Shown in pieces: positions 15,609 to 22,941 of a stretch of 30,554 nt of DNA (within the stretch, counting starts at the first letter, position 1; the number at the start of each line of letters is the position of its first letter). The translations under genes were made by a program, and so were the position numbers. A model generated the notes under the pieces. That model was not told the DNA's origin. It made no database searches and saw only the letters and a program-made list of their open reading frames with translations. This DNA is from UBA4416 sp035439445 (GTDB lineage Bacteria > Bacteroidota > Bacteroidia > B-17B0 > Aurantibacillaceae). The stretch lies in assembly GCA_035439445.1 (NCBI GenBank), contig DAORKG010000043.1, positions 1 to 30,554 on the forward strand. The letters run 5' to 3'.

Positions 15609-15830
15609 CTATTGATTTTCAATCATTTGAATATATAAATCTTCAACTTTCTTTCTTGCCCAAGGTGTCTTTCTCAAAAAGGTTAAACTGGATTTGATAC
15701 TTGGATTTGATTTAAAACAATTAATATCAATATGGTAAGCTAATCCTTCCCAACGATAACGAAGAACCAACTCTTCCAATATCATTTGAAGAGTTTTACC
15801 GTGTAAAGGATTATTTTTTTGTTCAGGCAT
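15609..15830 (-). CDS. VF530-family small DNA-binding protein
   Basis: A 73-aa protein matching the VF530 family (DUF2132, PF09905): NNPLHGKTLQMILEELVLRYRWEGLAYHIDINCFKSNPSIKSSLTFLRKTPWARKKVEDLYI is nearly the full family domain, with its conserved PLHG, L-x-INCF and LRKTPWAR blocks (described here as separate motifs within residues 7-68). It is small, basic and cytoplasmic. The structure of the Vibrio fischeri member suggested nucleic-acid binding; the biological role is unknown. It lies downstream of murQ, separated by a small inverted repeat of a family also present at 20584. Confidence 0.82.
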   Translation of the reverse strand: MPEQKNNPLHGKTLQMILEELVLRYRWEGLAYHIDINCFKSNPSIKSSLTFLRKTPWARKKVEDLYIQMIENQ

Positions 15831-15853
15831 TTTATTCTGTTTATGTTCTATTT

Positions 15854-15893
15854 ACATCCTCCGTCCTGCGGACATCTCCTTCAAAGGAGGAAT
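15854..15893 (-). repeat. Small inverted-repeat element, copy 1 of the CCTTTGAAGG family
   Basis: On the minus strand it reads ATTCCTCCTTTGAAGGAG, then ATGTCCGCAGGACGGAGG and ATGT. It matches the arm at 20584-20624 in layout: a CCTTTGAAGG palindrome, a GCAGG hairpin and a terminal GGATGT. It lies between murQ and the VF530 gene. Such elements are intergenic repeats of Bacteroidota; a terminator or mRNA-stability role is possible. Confidence 0.65.
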
Positions 15894-15916
15894 TTATTAA
15901 ATATTCAATCAGATCT

Positions 15917-16729
15917 TTATTTATTAATATAACTCTCCGTTGCTTTTCTTACACTGCCATGTTTTAATAACAATTTTTTTGCTTGTTCATAATCTTCTAA
16001 ACCGGTATTCTTCATCACCATGCGAGTTCCTCTATCTACTAATTTATGGTTGCTCAATTGCATATCCACCATTTTATTTCCTTTCACTCTTCCTAACTTA
16101 ATCATCACAGAAGTAGAAATCATATTCAGCACTAACTTCTGTGCTGTACCCGATTTCATTCTGGTTGAACCGGTTACAAACTCCGGCCCTACTACTACTT
16201 CAATTGGATATTTAGAAACAGCAGCTACTAGTGAACCACTGTTGCATACTATACAACCGGTTTCAATATTATTTTTGTTACAAAATTCTAAAGCTCCAAT
16301 CACATAAGGTGTTGTGCCAGAAGCTGCAATACCAACTACAACATCGTTATGATTAATTTGATATTCTTGCAAATCTATCCAACCTTGGTTTACGTCATCT
16401 TCTGCAAACTCAACAGCCTTTCTAATAGCCGTGTCTCCACCTGCAATTAAACCCACCACTCTTCCATGCTCAATTCCATATGTTGGCGGACATTCACTGG
16501 CATCTAATATTCCTAATCTTCCGCTTGTGCCAGCACCCATATAAAATAATCGTCCACCTAATTGCATCTTAACTACAATTACTTCCACTAGTTTTTCAAT
16601 TTGAGGAATAGCTTTCTCAACGGCTAATGGAACAGTTTTATCTTCTTTATTCATATTCATTAATAATTCCTGAACACTCATGGTTTCAAGATTATTGTAG
16701 TATGAATCGGCTTCGGTTGTTTTTTGCAT
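15917..16729 (-). CDS. murQ: N-acetylmuramic acid 6-phosphate etherase
   Basis: A 270-aa SIS-domain lyase that cleaves the lactyl ether of N-acetylmuramic acid 6-phosphate to give N-acetylglucosamine 6-phosphate and lactate, a step in peptidoglycan recycling in the cytoplasm. Diagnostic segments: GAGTSGRLGILDASECPPTYG with the catalytic glutamate, LIAGGDTAIRKAVEFAEDD, VGIAASGTTPYVIGAL, and TGSTRMKSGTAQKLVLNMIST. It is slightly shorter than E. coli MurQ (298 aa), mostly at the two ends. It starts 2 bases after the DUF6265 lipoprotein gene ends, in one operon with it and the sigma-54 activator. The NlpC/P60 peptidase at 119 could feed the same recycling pathway. Confidence 0.95.
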   Translation of the reverse strand: MQKTTEADSYYNNLETMSVQELLMNMNKEDKTVPLAVEKAIPQIEKLVEVIVVKMQLGGRLFYMGAGTSGRLGILDASECPPTYGIEHGRVVGLIAGGDTAIRKAVEFAEDDVNQGWIDLQEYQINHNDVVVGIAASGTTPYVIGALEFCNKNNIETGCIVCNSGSLVAAVSKYPIEVVVGPEFVTGSTRMKSGTAQKLVLNMISTSVMIKLGRVKGNKMVDMQLSNHKLVDRGTRMVMKNTGLEDYEQAKKLLLKHGSVRKATESYINK

Positions 16730-16731
16730 TT

Positions 16732-17241
16732 TTATTTTACTTTTTTCATTGGAAATTGTTCTATTTTTTCTTTTCCGGCAATTAAACCAGAAATAGAAGC
16801 AACTATAGAATCATCCGAAATTTTTAAATAGGTAATTTTAGTTGGAAAATCATGTGTTGGATTTTCAAATACTAATTGATTGGGAGATAAGGATGTTAGT
16901 TTAAAAGAAACAGGCTCTTCTTTATTTTGTCCTTTTACACTTACTGTATAACACCATTCGTTATTTTGTTTTTCTATATCAATCGATTCATAGAATACCG
17001 TATCATTATTTTGCAGAATATAACTTTCTCCTTTGTAAAGAGAGTCGTTCATATATTTCCAAACTTCTTTGAATAAACCATCATTTGACCTATTTTGCCA
17101 AGAACCTATAAACCAATTTGCTTGTTCAATAGCGTTAGGAGAATAATCCTTACACATATCAGACTCCTCCTCTAAAGAAGGCTTGGTATTACATGAAAAT
17201 AACAACAAGCAAGAAAATAATATAAGAATAGTTTTTTTCAA
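16732..17241 (-). CDS. DUF6265-family lipoprotein
   Basis: A lipoprotein of 169 aa from the TTG at 17239-17241 (MKKTILILFSCLLLFSC, lipobox LFSC), or 172 aa from a TTG three codons earlier that overlaps the preceding gene. The mature part matches the DUF6265 family: NWFIGSWQNRSNDGLFKEVWKYMNDSLYKGESY, LVFENPTHDFPTKITY and SGLIAGKEKIEQFPMKKV as separate conserved blocks (each only partly quoted by key residues W, E, HDFP). The family has a lipocalin-like beta-barrel feel and no settled function. There is no ATG near the start. The shorter TTG gives a normal signal peptide and lies one base after the stop of the upstream regulator, so that start is preferred. Confidence 0.8.
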   Translation of the reverse strand: MKKTILILFSCLLLFSCNTKPSLEEESDMCKDYSPNAIEQANWFIGSWQNRSNDGLFKEVWKYMNDSLYKGESYILQNNDTVFYESIDIEKQNNEWCYTVSVKGQNKEEPVSFKLTSLSPNQLVFENPTHDFPTKITYLKISDDSIVASISGLIAGKEKIEQFPMKKVK

Positions 17242-17242
17242 C

Positions 17243-18394
17243 TTAGGCAAACTGTTTTACGTCTTTATCTGTAATTTCTTTACCACATAAAATGATTAGA
17301 CGTTCAATCACATTTCTAAATTCACGGATATTTCCTGTCCAATCTTTCTTTTGTAATTCCGTTAATGCTGCTTTAGTAATTGTTTTAACCGGCATTCCGT
17401 AATCTGTACAAATTAAATTAATAAAATGTTCTGCTAATGCAGGAATATCTTCTTTACGATCATTTAGTGATGGCACCTGAATAGGAATCACGCTTAAGCG
17501 ATGAAATAAATCTTCTCTGAATTCTCCTTTTTCGATTTCCTTTTTCAAATCTTTATTGGTAGCAGCAATAATCCTAACATCTACTTTAATTTCTTTATCA
17601 CCTCCTACTCTTGTAATTTTATTTTCTTGCAAAGCACGTAATACTTTTGCTTGAGCTGATAGACTCATGTCTCCAATTTCATCTAGGAATATAGTACCAC
17701 CTTCTGCTAATTCAAATTTACCCTTACGAGTAGCCACGGCACTTGTAAAGGCTCCTTTTTCGTGCCCAAACAATTCGCTCTCAATTAACTCACTTGGTAT
17801 AGCAGCGCAGTTTACCTCGATTAAAGGAGCATTAGCACGACTACTTTTATTATGAATTTCGCGAGCTACTAATTCTTTACCACTTCCATTACTTCCTGTA
17901 ATTAAAACACGCGCATCAGTTGGTGCTACTTTTTCTATCATCTCTCTAATGTTATTCAAGGCTTTTGAATCACCAATCATTTCATAAGATTTATTGATTT
18001 TCTTTTTTAAGATTTTGGTTTCCGTTACTAAAGAGGTTTTATCCATTGCATTACGAATGGTTACCAACAAACGATTTAAATCGATTGGTTTAGCTAAGTA
18101 ATCAAAAGCACCTTTTTTTACTGCATCAACAGCTGTTTCAATATTACCATGCCCACTCATCATAATTAATGATGATTCTGTGCCATGTGCCATTAACTTG
18201 TTCAGCAGTTCTGTTCCGTCTAGTTTAGGCATTTTGATATCACTTAAAATTACATCATAATTTCCTTTAAGTGCCATATCTAAACCTTGTTGACCATCTT
18301 CTGCTTCGTCAACATTATATTTCTCGAACTCTAAAATTTCTTTAATTGTTCTGCGAATAGCTTTTTCGTCGTCTATGATCAATATTTTTGGCAT
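17243..18394 (-). CDS. Sigma-54-type response regulator lacking a DNA-binding domain
   Basis: A 383-aa protein with a receiver domain (residues 1-120, phosphoacceptor Asp52 in LSDIKMPK) and an AAA+ domain (about 140-375): Walker A-like GSNGSGKE, GAFTSA loop that contacts sigma-54, Walker B GGTIFLDEIGD, and the arginine-containing block FREDLFHRLSVIPI. It stops soon after WTGNIREFRNVIERL with KEITDKDVKQFA, so the Fis-type helix-turn-helix of NtrC is missing. I recall other Bacteroidota proteins of the same length and ending, so this looks like a family trait and not a truncation. It would activate sigma-54 holoenzyme from solution or through a partner. No histidine kinase gene is adjacent. Confidence 0.9.
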   Translation of the reverse strand: MPKILIIDDEKAIRRTIKEILEFEKYNVDEAEDGQQGLDMALKGNYDVILSDIKMPKLDGTELLNKLMAHGTESSLIMMSGHGNIETAVDAVKKGAFDYLAKPIDLNRLLVTIRNAMDKTSLVTETKILKKKINKSYEMIGDSKALNNIREMIEKVAPTDARVLITGSNGSGKELVAREIHNKSSRANAPLIEVNCAAIPSELIESELFGHEKGAFTSAVATRKGKFELAEGGTIFLDEIGDMSLSAQAKVLRALQENKITRVGGDKEIKVDVRIIAATNKDLKKEIEKGEFREDLFHRLSVIPIQVPSLNDRKEDIPALAEHFINLICTDYGMPVKTITKAALTELQKKDWTGNIREFRNVIERLIILCGKEITDKDVKQFA

Positions 18395-18421
18395 AACTTT
18401 TATCTAGTGATTACAAATTTC

Positions 18422-18483
18422 ATACGAATATACGAATCGAAGCTGCTCAAAATCCAGATTCGTAAATTCGTATTGGATTCGTA
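18422..18483. repeat. ATTCGTA inverted-repeat cluster upstream of the response regulator
   Basis: ATACGAATATACGAATC (18422-18438) is complementary to GATTCGTAAATTCGTAT (18457-18473) at 16 of 17 positions, with an 18-base loop, and is followed by a further GATTCGTA (18476-18483). It fills the gap between arfB and the regulator gene. ATTCGTAAATTCGT occurs exactly again at 20313-20326. Confidence 0.65.
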
Positions 18484-18488
18484 ATTAT

Positions 18489-18905
18489 TTATATTATTTT
18501 TCTTCTTAATTGTTTAATTTCTCCTTTTATACGTTTATTTTCTAAACGTTTTGCTTTTACTGCTTTACTAACTTTAGTTGGTTTACGAGGCTTTACTGTT
18601 TTAAATCCTGAAAGAATTAATTTATAAAATTTCTCTTTGAGCAATTCTTTATTTTTTAATTGAGTTCTATCCGTTTGCTCTTGTAAATGAATCGTTGTTT
18701 CTTTTTCTAACTTCTTATGTAGTTTATAAAGTAGTATTTCTTTCTCTTCATCCGTTAATAATTCAGATTCTGCGATATTAAACCACAACTCTACTTTCGT
18801 TTCAACTTTGTTGACGTTTTGTCCGCCGGCACCACCAGAACGAGCGGTTTTAAATTTACACTCTTTTAAAAGTTTTCGTTCTTGTATGTCTTCTATTGTT
18901 TTCAT
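18489..18905 (-). CDS. arfB: Peptidyl-tRNA hydrolase ArfB (YaeJ), ribosome rescue
   Basis: A 138-aa release-factor-like hydrolase that enters stalled ribosomes without a stop codon and frees the nascent chain. The catalytic GGQ is in ARSGGAGGQNVNKVETKVEL, and the lysine/arginine-rich C-terminal tail (KPRKPTKVSKAVKAKR...) is the part that occupies the mRNA channel in ArfB. Length equals that of E. coli ArfB (140 aa). Two ATGs are possible, 18903-18905 and 18912-18914; the first leaves more room after a strong hairpin that ends 4 bases from the longer start. It follows rlmB, another translation gene. Confidence 0.93.
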   Translation of the reverse strand: MKTIEDIQERKLLKECKFKTARSGGAGGQNVNKVETKVELWFNIAESELLTDEEKEILLYKLHKKLEKETTIHLQEQTDRTQLKNKELLKEKFYKLILSGFKTVKPRKPTKVSKAVKAKRLENKRIKGEIKQLRRKII

Positions 18906-18917
18906 GTTTCTCATGCA

Positions 18918-18948
18918 GACCTGAAAGGTTTTTGAAACCTTTCAGGTC
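18918..18948. repeat. Perfect 14-bp hairpin between rlmB and arfB
   Basis: GACCTGAAAGGTTT, loop TTG, then the exact complement. It lies in the 56 bases between the rlmB stop and the arfB start. Sequences of the AGGTCTGAAAGGTTT type are, from memory, widely repeated between genes in Bacteroidota. There is no T-run, so termination is less likely than an mRNA-end or repeat role. Confidence 0.8.
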
Positions 18949-18961
18949 TTGAGCGTTGATT

Positions 18962-19735
18962 TTATAATCGTTGTTTAACTGCTTCAAATAAAATAATACC
19001 TGTGGCAACCGACACATTTAATGATGCAATATTTCCCACCATCGGAATCTTCACTTGCATATCGCTACGTTTTAAATATTCACTAGAGATCCCGTTTTCT
19101 TCAGAGCCCATAATAATGGCAGTTGGTTTGGTTAAATCTGCATTAAAGTGATAGCTCTCTGTTTTTTCATGACAAGCAATAATTTGTAATCCAGATTCTT
19201 TTAAATAGTCAATTGTGTTTTTTAAATTGTCTACTCTACAAACTTTCATTCTGTTTAATGCACCTGCACTTGTTTTTACAGCATCCGCATTAATTTGTGC
19301 AGCACCACGACTAGGTATGATGATGAAATCAACTCCTGCACAATCTGCACTACGAGCAATAGCTCCAAAATTACGCACATCGGTTACTCTATCTAAAATT
19401 AATACTAAAGGTGTTTTTCCTTTTTCAAAAACATCTGTTAATACATCTTCTACATCGTAATAGGTTATTTGAGATACAAACGCTAAAACACCCTGATGAT
19501 TTTTAGAGGTGATACGATTAATTTTTTCTGGCGGAACTATTTGAATGGGAATATCTAAATCCTTAATCGCTTTGCGCAATTCGCTATACAATTGATTAGA
19601 TAAACCTTTTTGAATAATAATTTTATCAATTTCCTTACCGGCATTGATTGCTTCGATAACAGCACGAGTACCGAAAATCAAGTTTTCTAAATTATCCTCG
19701 TTATGTCTGTTATTTCTTCCTCTGTGCTGATCCAT
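18962..19735 (-). CDS. rlmB: 23S rRNA 2'-O-ribose methyltransferase of the RlmB/TrmH (SPOUT) family
   Basis: A 257-aa SPOUT methyltransferase. The N-terminal substrate-binding domain (LIFGTRAVIEAINAGKEIDKIII) is followed by the knotted catalytic domain with the three family motifs: LDRVTDVRNFGAIARSA (motif 1, with the conserved Asn and Arg), IIMGSEENGIS (motif 2) and IPMVGNIASLNVSVATGIILFE (motif 3, described by its key residues). RlmB modifies G2251 of 23S rRNA; a TrmH-type tRNA target cannot be excluded. A GTG further upstream opens a longer frame, but it overlaps the previous gene; the ATG at 19733-19735 lies 2 bases after that gene's stop and is preferred. Confidence 0.9.
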   Translation of the reverse strand: MDQHRGRNNRHNEDNLENLIFGTRAVIEAINAGKEIDKIIIQKGLSNQLYSELRKAIKDLDIPIQIVPPEKINRITSKNHQGVLAFVSQITYYDVEDVLTDVFEKGKTPLVLILDRVTDVRNFGAIARSADCAGVDFIIIPSRGAAQINADAVKTSAGALNRMKVCRVDNLKNTIDYLKESGLQIIACHEKTESYHFNADLTKPTAIIMGSEENGISSEYLKRSDMQVKIPMVGNIASLNVSVATGIILFEAVKQRL

Positions 19736-19737
19736 GC

Positions 19738-20196
19738 TTATAGTAAATTGAATTGTTTTAAATGATGTTTGGCGTGCTTGTTTAATAGATGCAGCCACTC
19801 TTCGTAATTAAACTCACCAAAAAATGGATTTAAGTTTTTTGAATCGGGATTAGATGAATAATAATCCATGAACGCTTTGATTTCTTTTTCCAATTCCCAA
19901 ATAGCTTCCGTCATTGAGTTATTTCTCAATGGTGCGGGCTCTTCGCTCATTAATACATTTTTAGTATTTTCTTTGAAAGGAGTTTCGCTTAAAGCAAAGG
20001 CTCTCACTTTTGGCAAAATAGCTTCCGGTGTTTGCGCCGGTAATTTAATTCTGCCATAGGCATTTGCAAAAGCATCTGTCATGTGTTCTATCATTCCTTG
20101 TGGAGATAAAACACCCCATAATCCTACTTCGTTATCGGATAATTGTTGTAAAAGTGGAATATATTCCTCTTTTAAAAACTGTTCATTTGAGTTCAT
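19738..20196 (-). CDS. DinB-like / DUF1569 family protein
   Basis: A 152-aa four-helix protein resembling DUF1569 and the DinB metalloenzyme superfamily. Candidate metal ligands are the histidine in SPQGMIEHMTDAF (first helix) and those in LNKHAKHHLKQFNLL at the C-terminus. DinB-like proteins often act in thiol (bacillithiol or glutathione) transfer reactions or are of unknown function. The start is the ATG at 20194-20196; a TTG two codons earlier is not needed. It is followed after 2 bases by rlmB on the same strand, so these probably share a transcript. It is divergent from the small lipoprotein gene at 20331. Confidence 0.75.
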   Translation of the reverse strand: MNSNEQFLKEEYIPLLQQLSDNEVGLWGVLSPQGMIEHMTDAFANAYGRIKLPAQTPEAILPKVRAFALSETPFKENTKNVLMSEEPAPLRNNSMTEAIWELEKEIKAFMDYYSSNPDSKNLNPFFGEFNYEEWLHLLNKHAKHHLKQFNLL

Positions 20197-20312
20197 ACAC
20201 AAATTTAAGTTTTTTAATGTTTTTTAGGACTCAAAAGTCAAATGATATTAACAGCTATTTGACAATAAATCAGGCAGATATTTTAGAGTATATAAAGCTT
20301 TTTAAGTCAAAT

Positions 20313-20340
20313 ATTCGTAAATTCGTCAATATGATTCGTA
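20313..20340 (+). repeat. ATTCGTA repeat cluster, second locus
   Basis: ATTCGTAAATTCGT (20313-20326), then 6 bases, then GATTCGTA (20333-20340). The order and nearly the spacing match 18458-18483. The last unit lies in codons 1-4 of the small lipoprotein gene, so this copy overlaps its start. Confidence 0.6.
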
Positions 20341-20474
20341 CTAAGGCTATTTACCTAATTGTTATTGCATTAAGCAGTTCTCTGATGCTTTCCAGTTGTT
20401 TTTTATTTAGAGGCAAAAACAAGTGCGATACCTGCCCTAGCTTTAATCATACCAAGAAAAAGAAAAAGCATTAG
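20331..20474 (+). CDS. 47-residue lipoprotein
   Basis: ATG at 20331 to TAG at 20472-20474. The signal sequence MIRTKAIYLIVIALSSSLM ends in the lipobox LSSC (Cys23). The mature part is only 25 residues: CFLFRGKNKCDTCP, then SFNHTKKKKKH, with a CDTCP motif and a strongly basic tail. Tiny lipoproteins with a Cys-x-x-Cys-Pro and Lys tail occur in other Bacteroidota (recalled); function is unknown. A frame opening far upstream at 20064 is not credible, since it crosses the start of the opposite gene. Downstream, to 20683, there is no further gene; a small inverted-repeat element fills the second half. Confidence 0.65.
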   Translation: MIRTKAIYLIVIALSSSLMLSSCFLFRGKNKCDTCPSFNHTKKKKKH

Positions 20475-20583
20475 GATTTTTTTTCCTTTATGAATAAAGT
20501 ACAATCACTTCTTAGCATAACAATGTATGCGGAAGTGCAAAAAAATATGCAAGTATTTTTTAGTTGAATCGAAGTGGAAATCC

Positions 20584-20673
20584 ATTTCTCCCTTTGAAGG
20601 GAGTCCCCGCAGGGGGAGGGATGTTTTAGTACCACATCCCCCACCTTTCAGGTACCCCCTTCGAAGGGGGAAT
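20584..20673. repeat. Paired inverted-repeat element, CCTTYGAAGG family (two arms)
   Basis: Left arm 20584-20624 has CTCCCTTTGAAGGGAG, CCCCGCAGGGGGAGGG and ATGT. Right arm 20634-20673, read on the minus strand, has ATTCCCCCTTCGAAGGGG, GTACCTGAAAGG and GGGGATGT. The arms are imperfect inverses and each contains its own small palindrome. A third arm occurs at 15854-15893. The element fills the gap between the 47-residue lipoprotein and the TonB receptor gene and may end both transcripts. Confidence 0.7.
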
Positions 20674-20683
20674 AGAACAAGCC

Positions 20684-22930
20684 TTACTTTATCTTATACC
20701 TCAAACCAACATACATCATTCGCCCGTAAATAGGCCCCCATACCATACTGGCATCAAAGTATTTATTAAATGGCGCATCACTAGCTACAATTGGATTTGC
20801 TTGTTTATAATCTAAAGCATTTTCAACTCCTACATACACATTAAAATCGGCTTTTTTAATTTTAGTAACATAGGTAATTTGTGCTAACACATTATAAAAA
20901 TCCGGCGAATAGGTTGCTCGTTGGTACTCGCCAGGATTTGTGTGTGTTTGAGGTAAACGTTTTTTACCATTGTATTGAAGCGTTGCATCAAACAACCAAT
21001 GTTTGTTTTTGGTTTCGTAACTTAAATTCACAAAGGCTCTGTGCATAGATACCAACGCTTTTTGCATTAAACCTGATTGGTAATTTACTTTGGTATCTAC
21101 ATAACGATAGGCTGTTTTAATATTCAATCGTTTGCGTATTTCCCAGCCAAATTCAATTTGAGCAGTGTTTGAAAACGATGGGCCTTTTAAATTATAAAAC
21201 AATACTTGCTGTGTATTAGCATCCACATCTACTACCACTTGTTGTGTAAAATCAGTGCGATATAAATCAACGGTTACGTATGCATCTTTATAATTTAATT
21301 TCATTTTTTGAGTAAAATTAAAACCATAGTTCCAACCTGTTTCCGGTTTTAAACCATAAGGCATGGTTAAATCACTTGGTATAATGATCCAATCTCTTGA
21401 GGTTGCCATTAAAGAAGTATTTTCCGCTAAGACGTTTGCTGTTTTTAAGGCGCGTCCACCACTAATTCTAAATACGGTTTTGCTACCTTTTAAGGCATAA
21501 CGCATATGCAAGCGTGGTGTAAAAAACAATCCATAATAATTATGATAATCTGCTCTTAAACCGGCAACCAAATTAAATTTCTCTCCTTTGTTATGAGCAA
21601 ATTCAGCAAAGGCTCCCGCCACTTTTTCATCACGATTAAATTTAAATAAACGATAGGTTTCCGTTACATTGTCATTCATGTAACTAGCTCCAATTTTATA
21701 GGTATTATCGGTTGTTTTAATAATTCCCTGAAATATATAATTGGCATAAAATGTTTTTTGTAAGCCTGTGTAGTTATTTAAACCATAATGATTGGTTTGA
21801 TCGTGGTTTAAATAAGAGAGTTGCAAGCCCATACTGGTGCCAGGTTTCTTACGAAATACAAATCCTGTTTTACTATATAATTCCCATTTTTTATTTTTAA
21901 TTCCAATTAAATAATAAGGCAAGGTATCTGAATCGTTTTTTTGTAGAGACTTTAATTGTCCTCCTTCACGAATATCCTCTAAATACCCCCCGCCAAATTG
22001 CGCTTCAAATCCTTTGCCCGAATTGTAAGCATATTTATTCATAAAGTTATATTGCTTACCGGTTGGAATATCGGCGAAACCATCTTTATTCAAGTCTTCA
22101 GCCATTGGATTGAAATTGGCATGAGATAATAATCCTACTGCAAATTTATCATTGAAGCGATGTTTTACATTCAGATTATACTCATTACGGGCATTTTGAT
22201 TTAAGTAAGCGTTAAAATTTAGTTTATCAGAGGTTTCAGGATTTTGCAATTCGGTATTGATTTGTCCTGTTAAACTCTCATAACCATTTACTACCGAACC
22301 TGCTCCTTTACTCAATTGAATTGATTGAATCCAGGTTCCCGGAACAAAACTTAAACCATATCCATTAGCCAAACCTCGCATATAAGGCATGTTTTCTTTG
22401 GTGATTTGCGCGTACTGCCCTGATAAACCTAACATTTGAATTTGCTTGGTTCCCGTCACCGCATCTGCAAAATTCACATCTACACTTGGATTGGTTTCAA
22501 AACTTTCCGATAAATTACAACAAGCTGCTTTCATTAACGAACGTTCGTTTAATGTTTCCATTTTTATGGCGTTCATGTATGAAAGCTCAGTACCGGTTGT
22601 TTCATAAACGACTTCTACTTCATTTAAATCTACACCACCTTTTAATCTGATAGATAAAAAATGAGTGGTGTCTTTTATCGTTAACGTATCGCTTTTATAA
22701 CTCACAGAAGTTATAATTAATTGATTAGTTACAGACGATGAAGGAATTGAAAATAATCCATTCATATCTGTTATAGTTCCAATAGATGTATTTAGCCAAA
22801 ATACAGTAACACCGGGTAATACGGTTGTATCTTTCTTATTTGAAGAAATCTCTACTACTCTACCTTTTACTTGCCCTATACTATGTAAAGCAAAAACAAT
22901 CCCTACAAGGGTAATTACTAATTTTCTCAT
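20684..22930 (-). CDS. TonB-dependent outer-membrane receptor, probably for copper or another metal chelate
   Basis: A 748-aa receptor with a signal peptide (residues 1-20, ending SIGQ), a carboxypeptidase-regulatory-like beta domain (about 21-98), a plug (about 104-235) and a 22-strand barrel ending in MMYVGLRYKIK. The plug starts unusually with a cysteine pair: LMKAACCNLSESFETNP, Cys137-Cys138. Receptors with this KAACCNLSESFE motif are, from memory, found beside HMA and multicopper oxidase genes in Bacteroidota, as here. It probably takes up or exports a metal or metal complex using TonB energy; the substrate is inferred. The ATG at 22928-22930 is preferred to a GTG three codons upstream. 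The gene starts 11 bases after the HMA gene. Confidence 0.88.
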   Translation of the reverse strand: MRKLVITLVGIVFALHSIGQVKGRVVEISSNKKDTTVLPGVTVFWLNTSIGTITDMNGLFSIPSSSVTNQLIITSVSYKSDTLTIKDTTHFLSIRLKGGVDLNEVEVVYETTGTELSYMNAIKMETLNERSLMKAACCNLSESFETNPSVDVNFADAVTGTKQIQMLGLSGQYAQITKENMPYMRGLANGYGLSFVPGTWIQSIQLSKGAGSVVNGYESLTGQINTELQNPETSDKLNFNAYLNQNARNEYNLNVKHRFNDKFAVGLLSHANFNPMAEDLNKDGFADIPTGKQYNFMNKYAYNSGKGFEAQFGGGYLEDIREGGQLKSLQKNDSDTLPYYLIGIKNKKWELYSKTGFVFRKKPGTSMGLQLSYLNHDQTNHYGLNNYTGLQKTFYANYIFQGIIKTTDNTYKIGASYMNDNVTETYRLFKFNRDEKVAGAFAEFAHNKGEKFNLVAGLRADYHNYYGLFFTPRLHMRYALKGSKTVFRISGGRALKTANVLAENTSLMATSRDWIIIPSDLTMPYGLKPETGWNYGFNFTQKMKLNYKDAYVTVDLYRTDFTQQVVVDVDANTQQVLFYNLKGPSFSNTAQIEFGWEIRKRLNIKTAYRYVDTKVNYQSGLMQKALVSMHRAFVNLSYETKNKHWLFDATLQYNGKKRLPQTHTNPGEYQRATYSPDFYNVLAQITYVTKIKKADFNVYVGVENALDYKQANPIVASDAPFNKYFDASMVWGPIYGRMMYVGLRYKIK

Positions 22931-22941
22931 AACAAACACGT

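Noticed and set aside
19736..19798. GTG-started extension of rlmB
   Set aside because: It overlaps the end of the DinB-like gene and adds residues not typical of RlmB; the ATG at 19735 follows that gene's stop by 2 bases.
20064..20330. Long plus-strand frame in front of the 47-residue lipoprotein
   Set aside because: It runs antisense through the DinB-like gene start, lacks protein-like composition and would bury the signal peptide.
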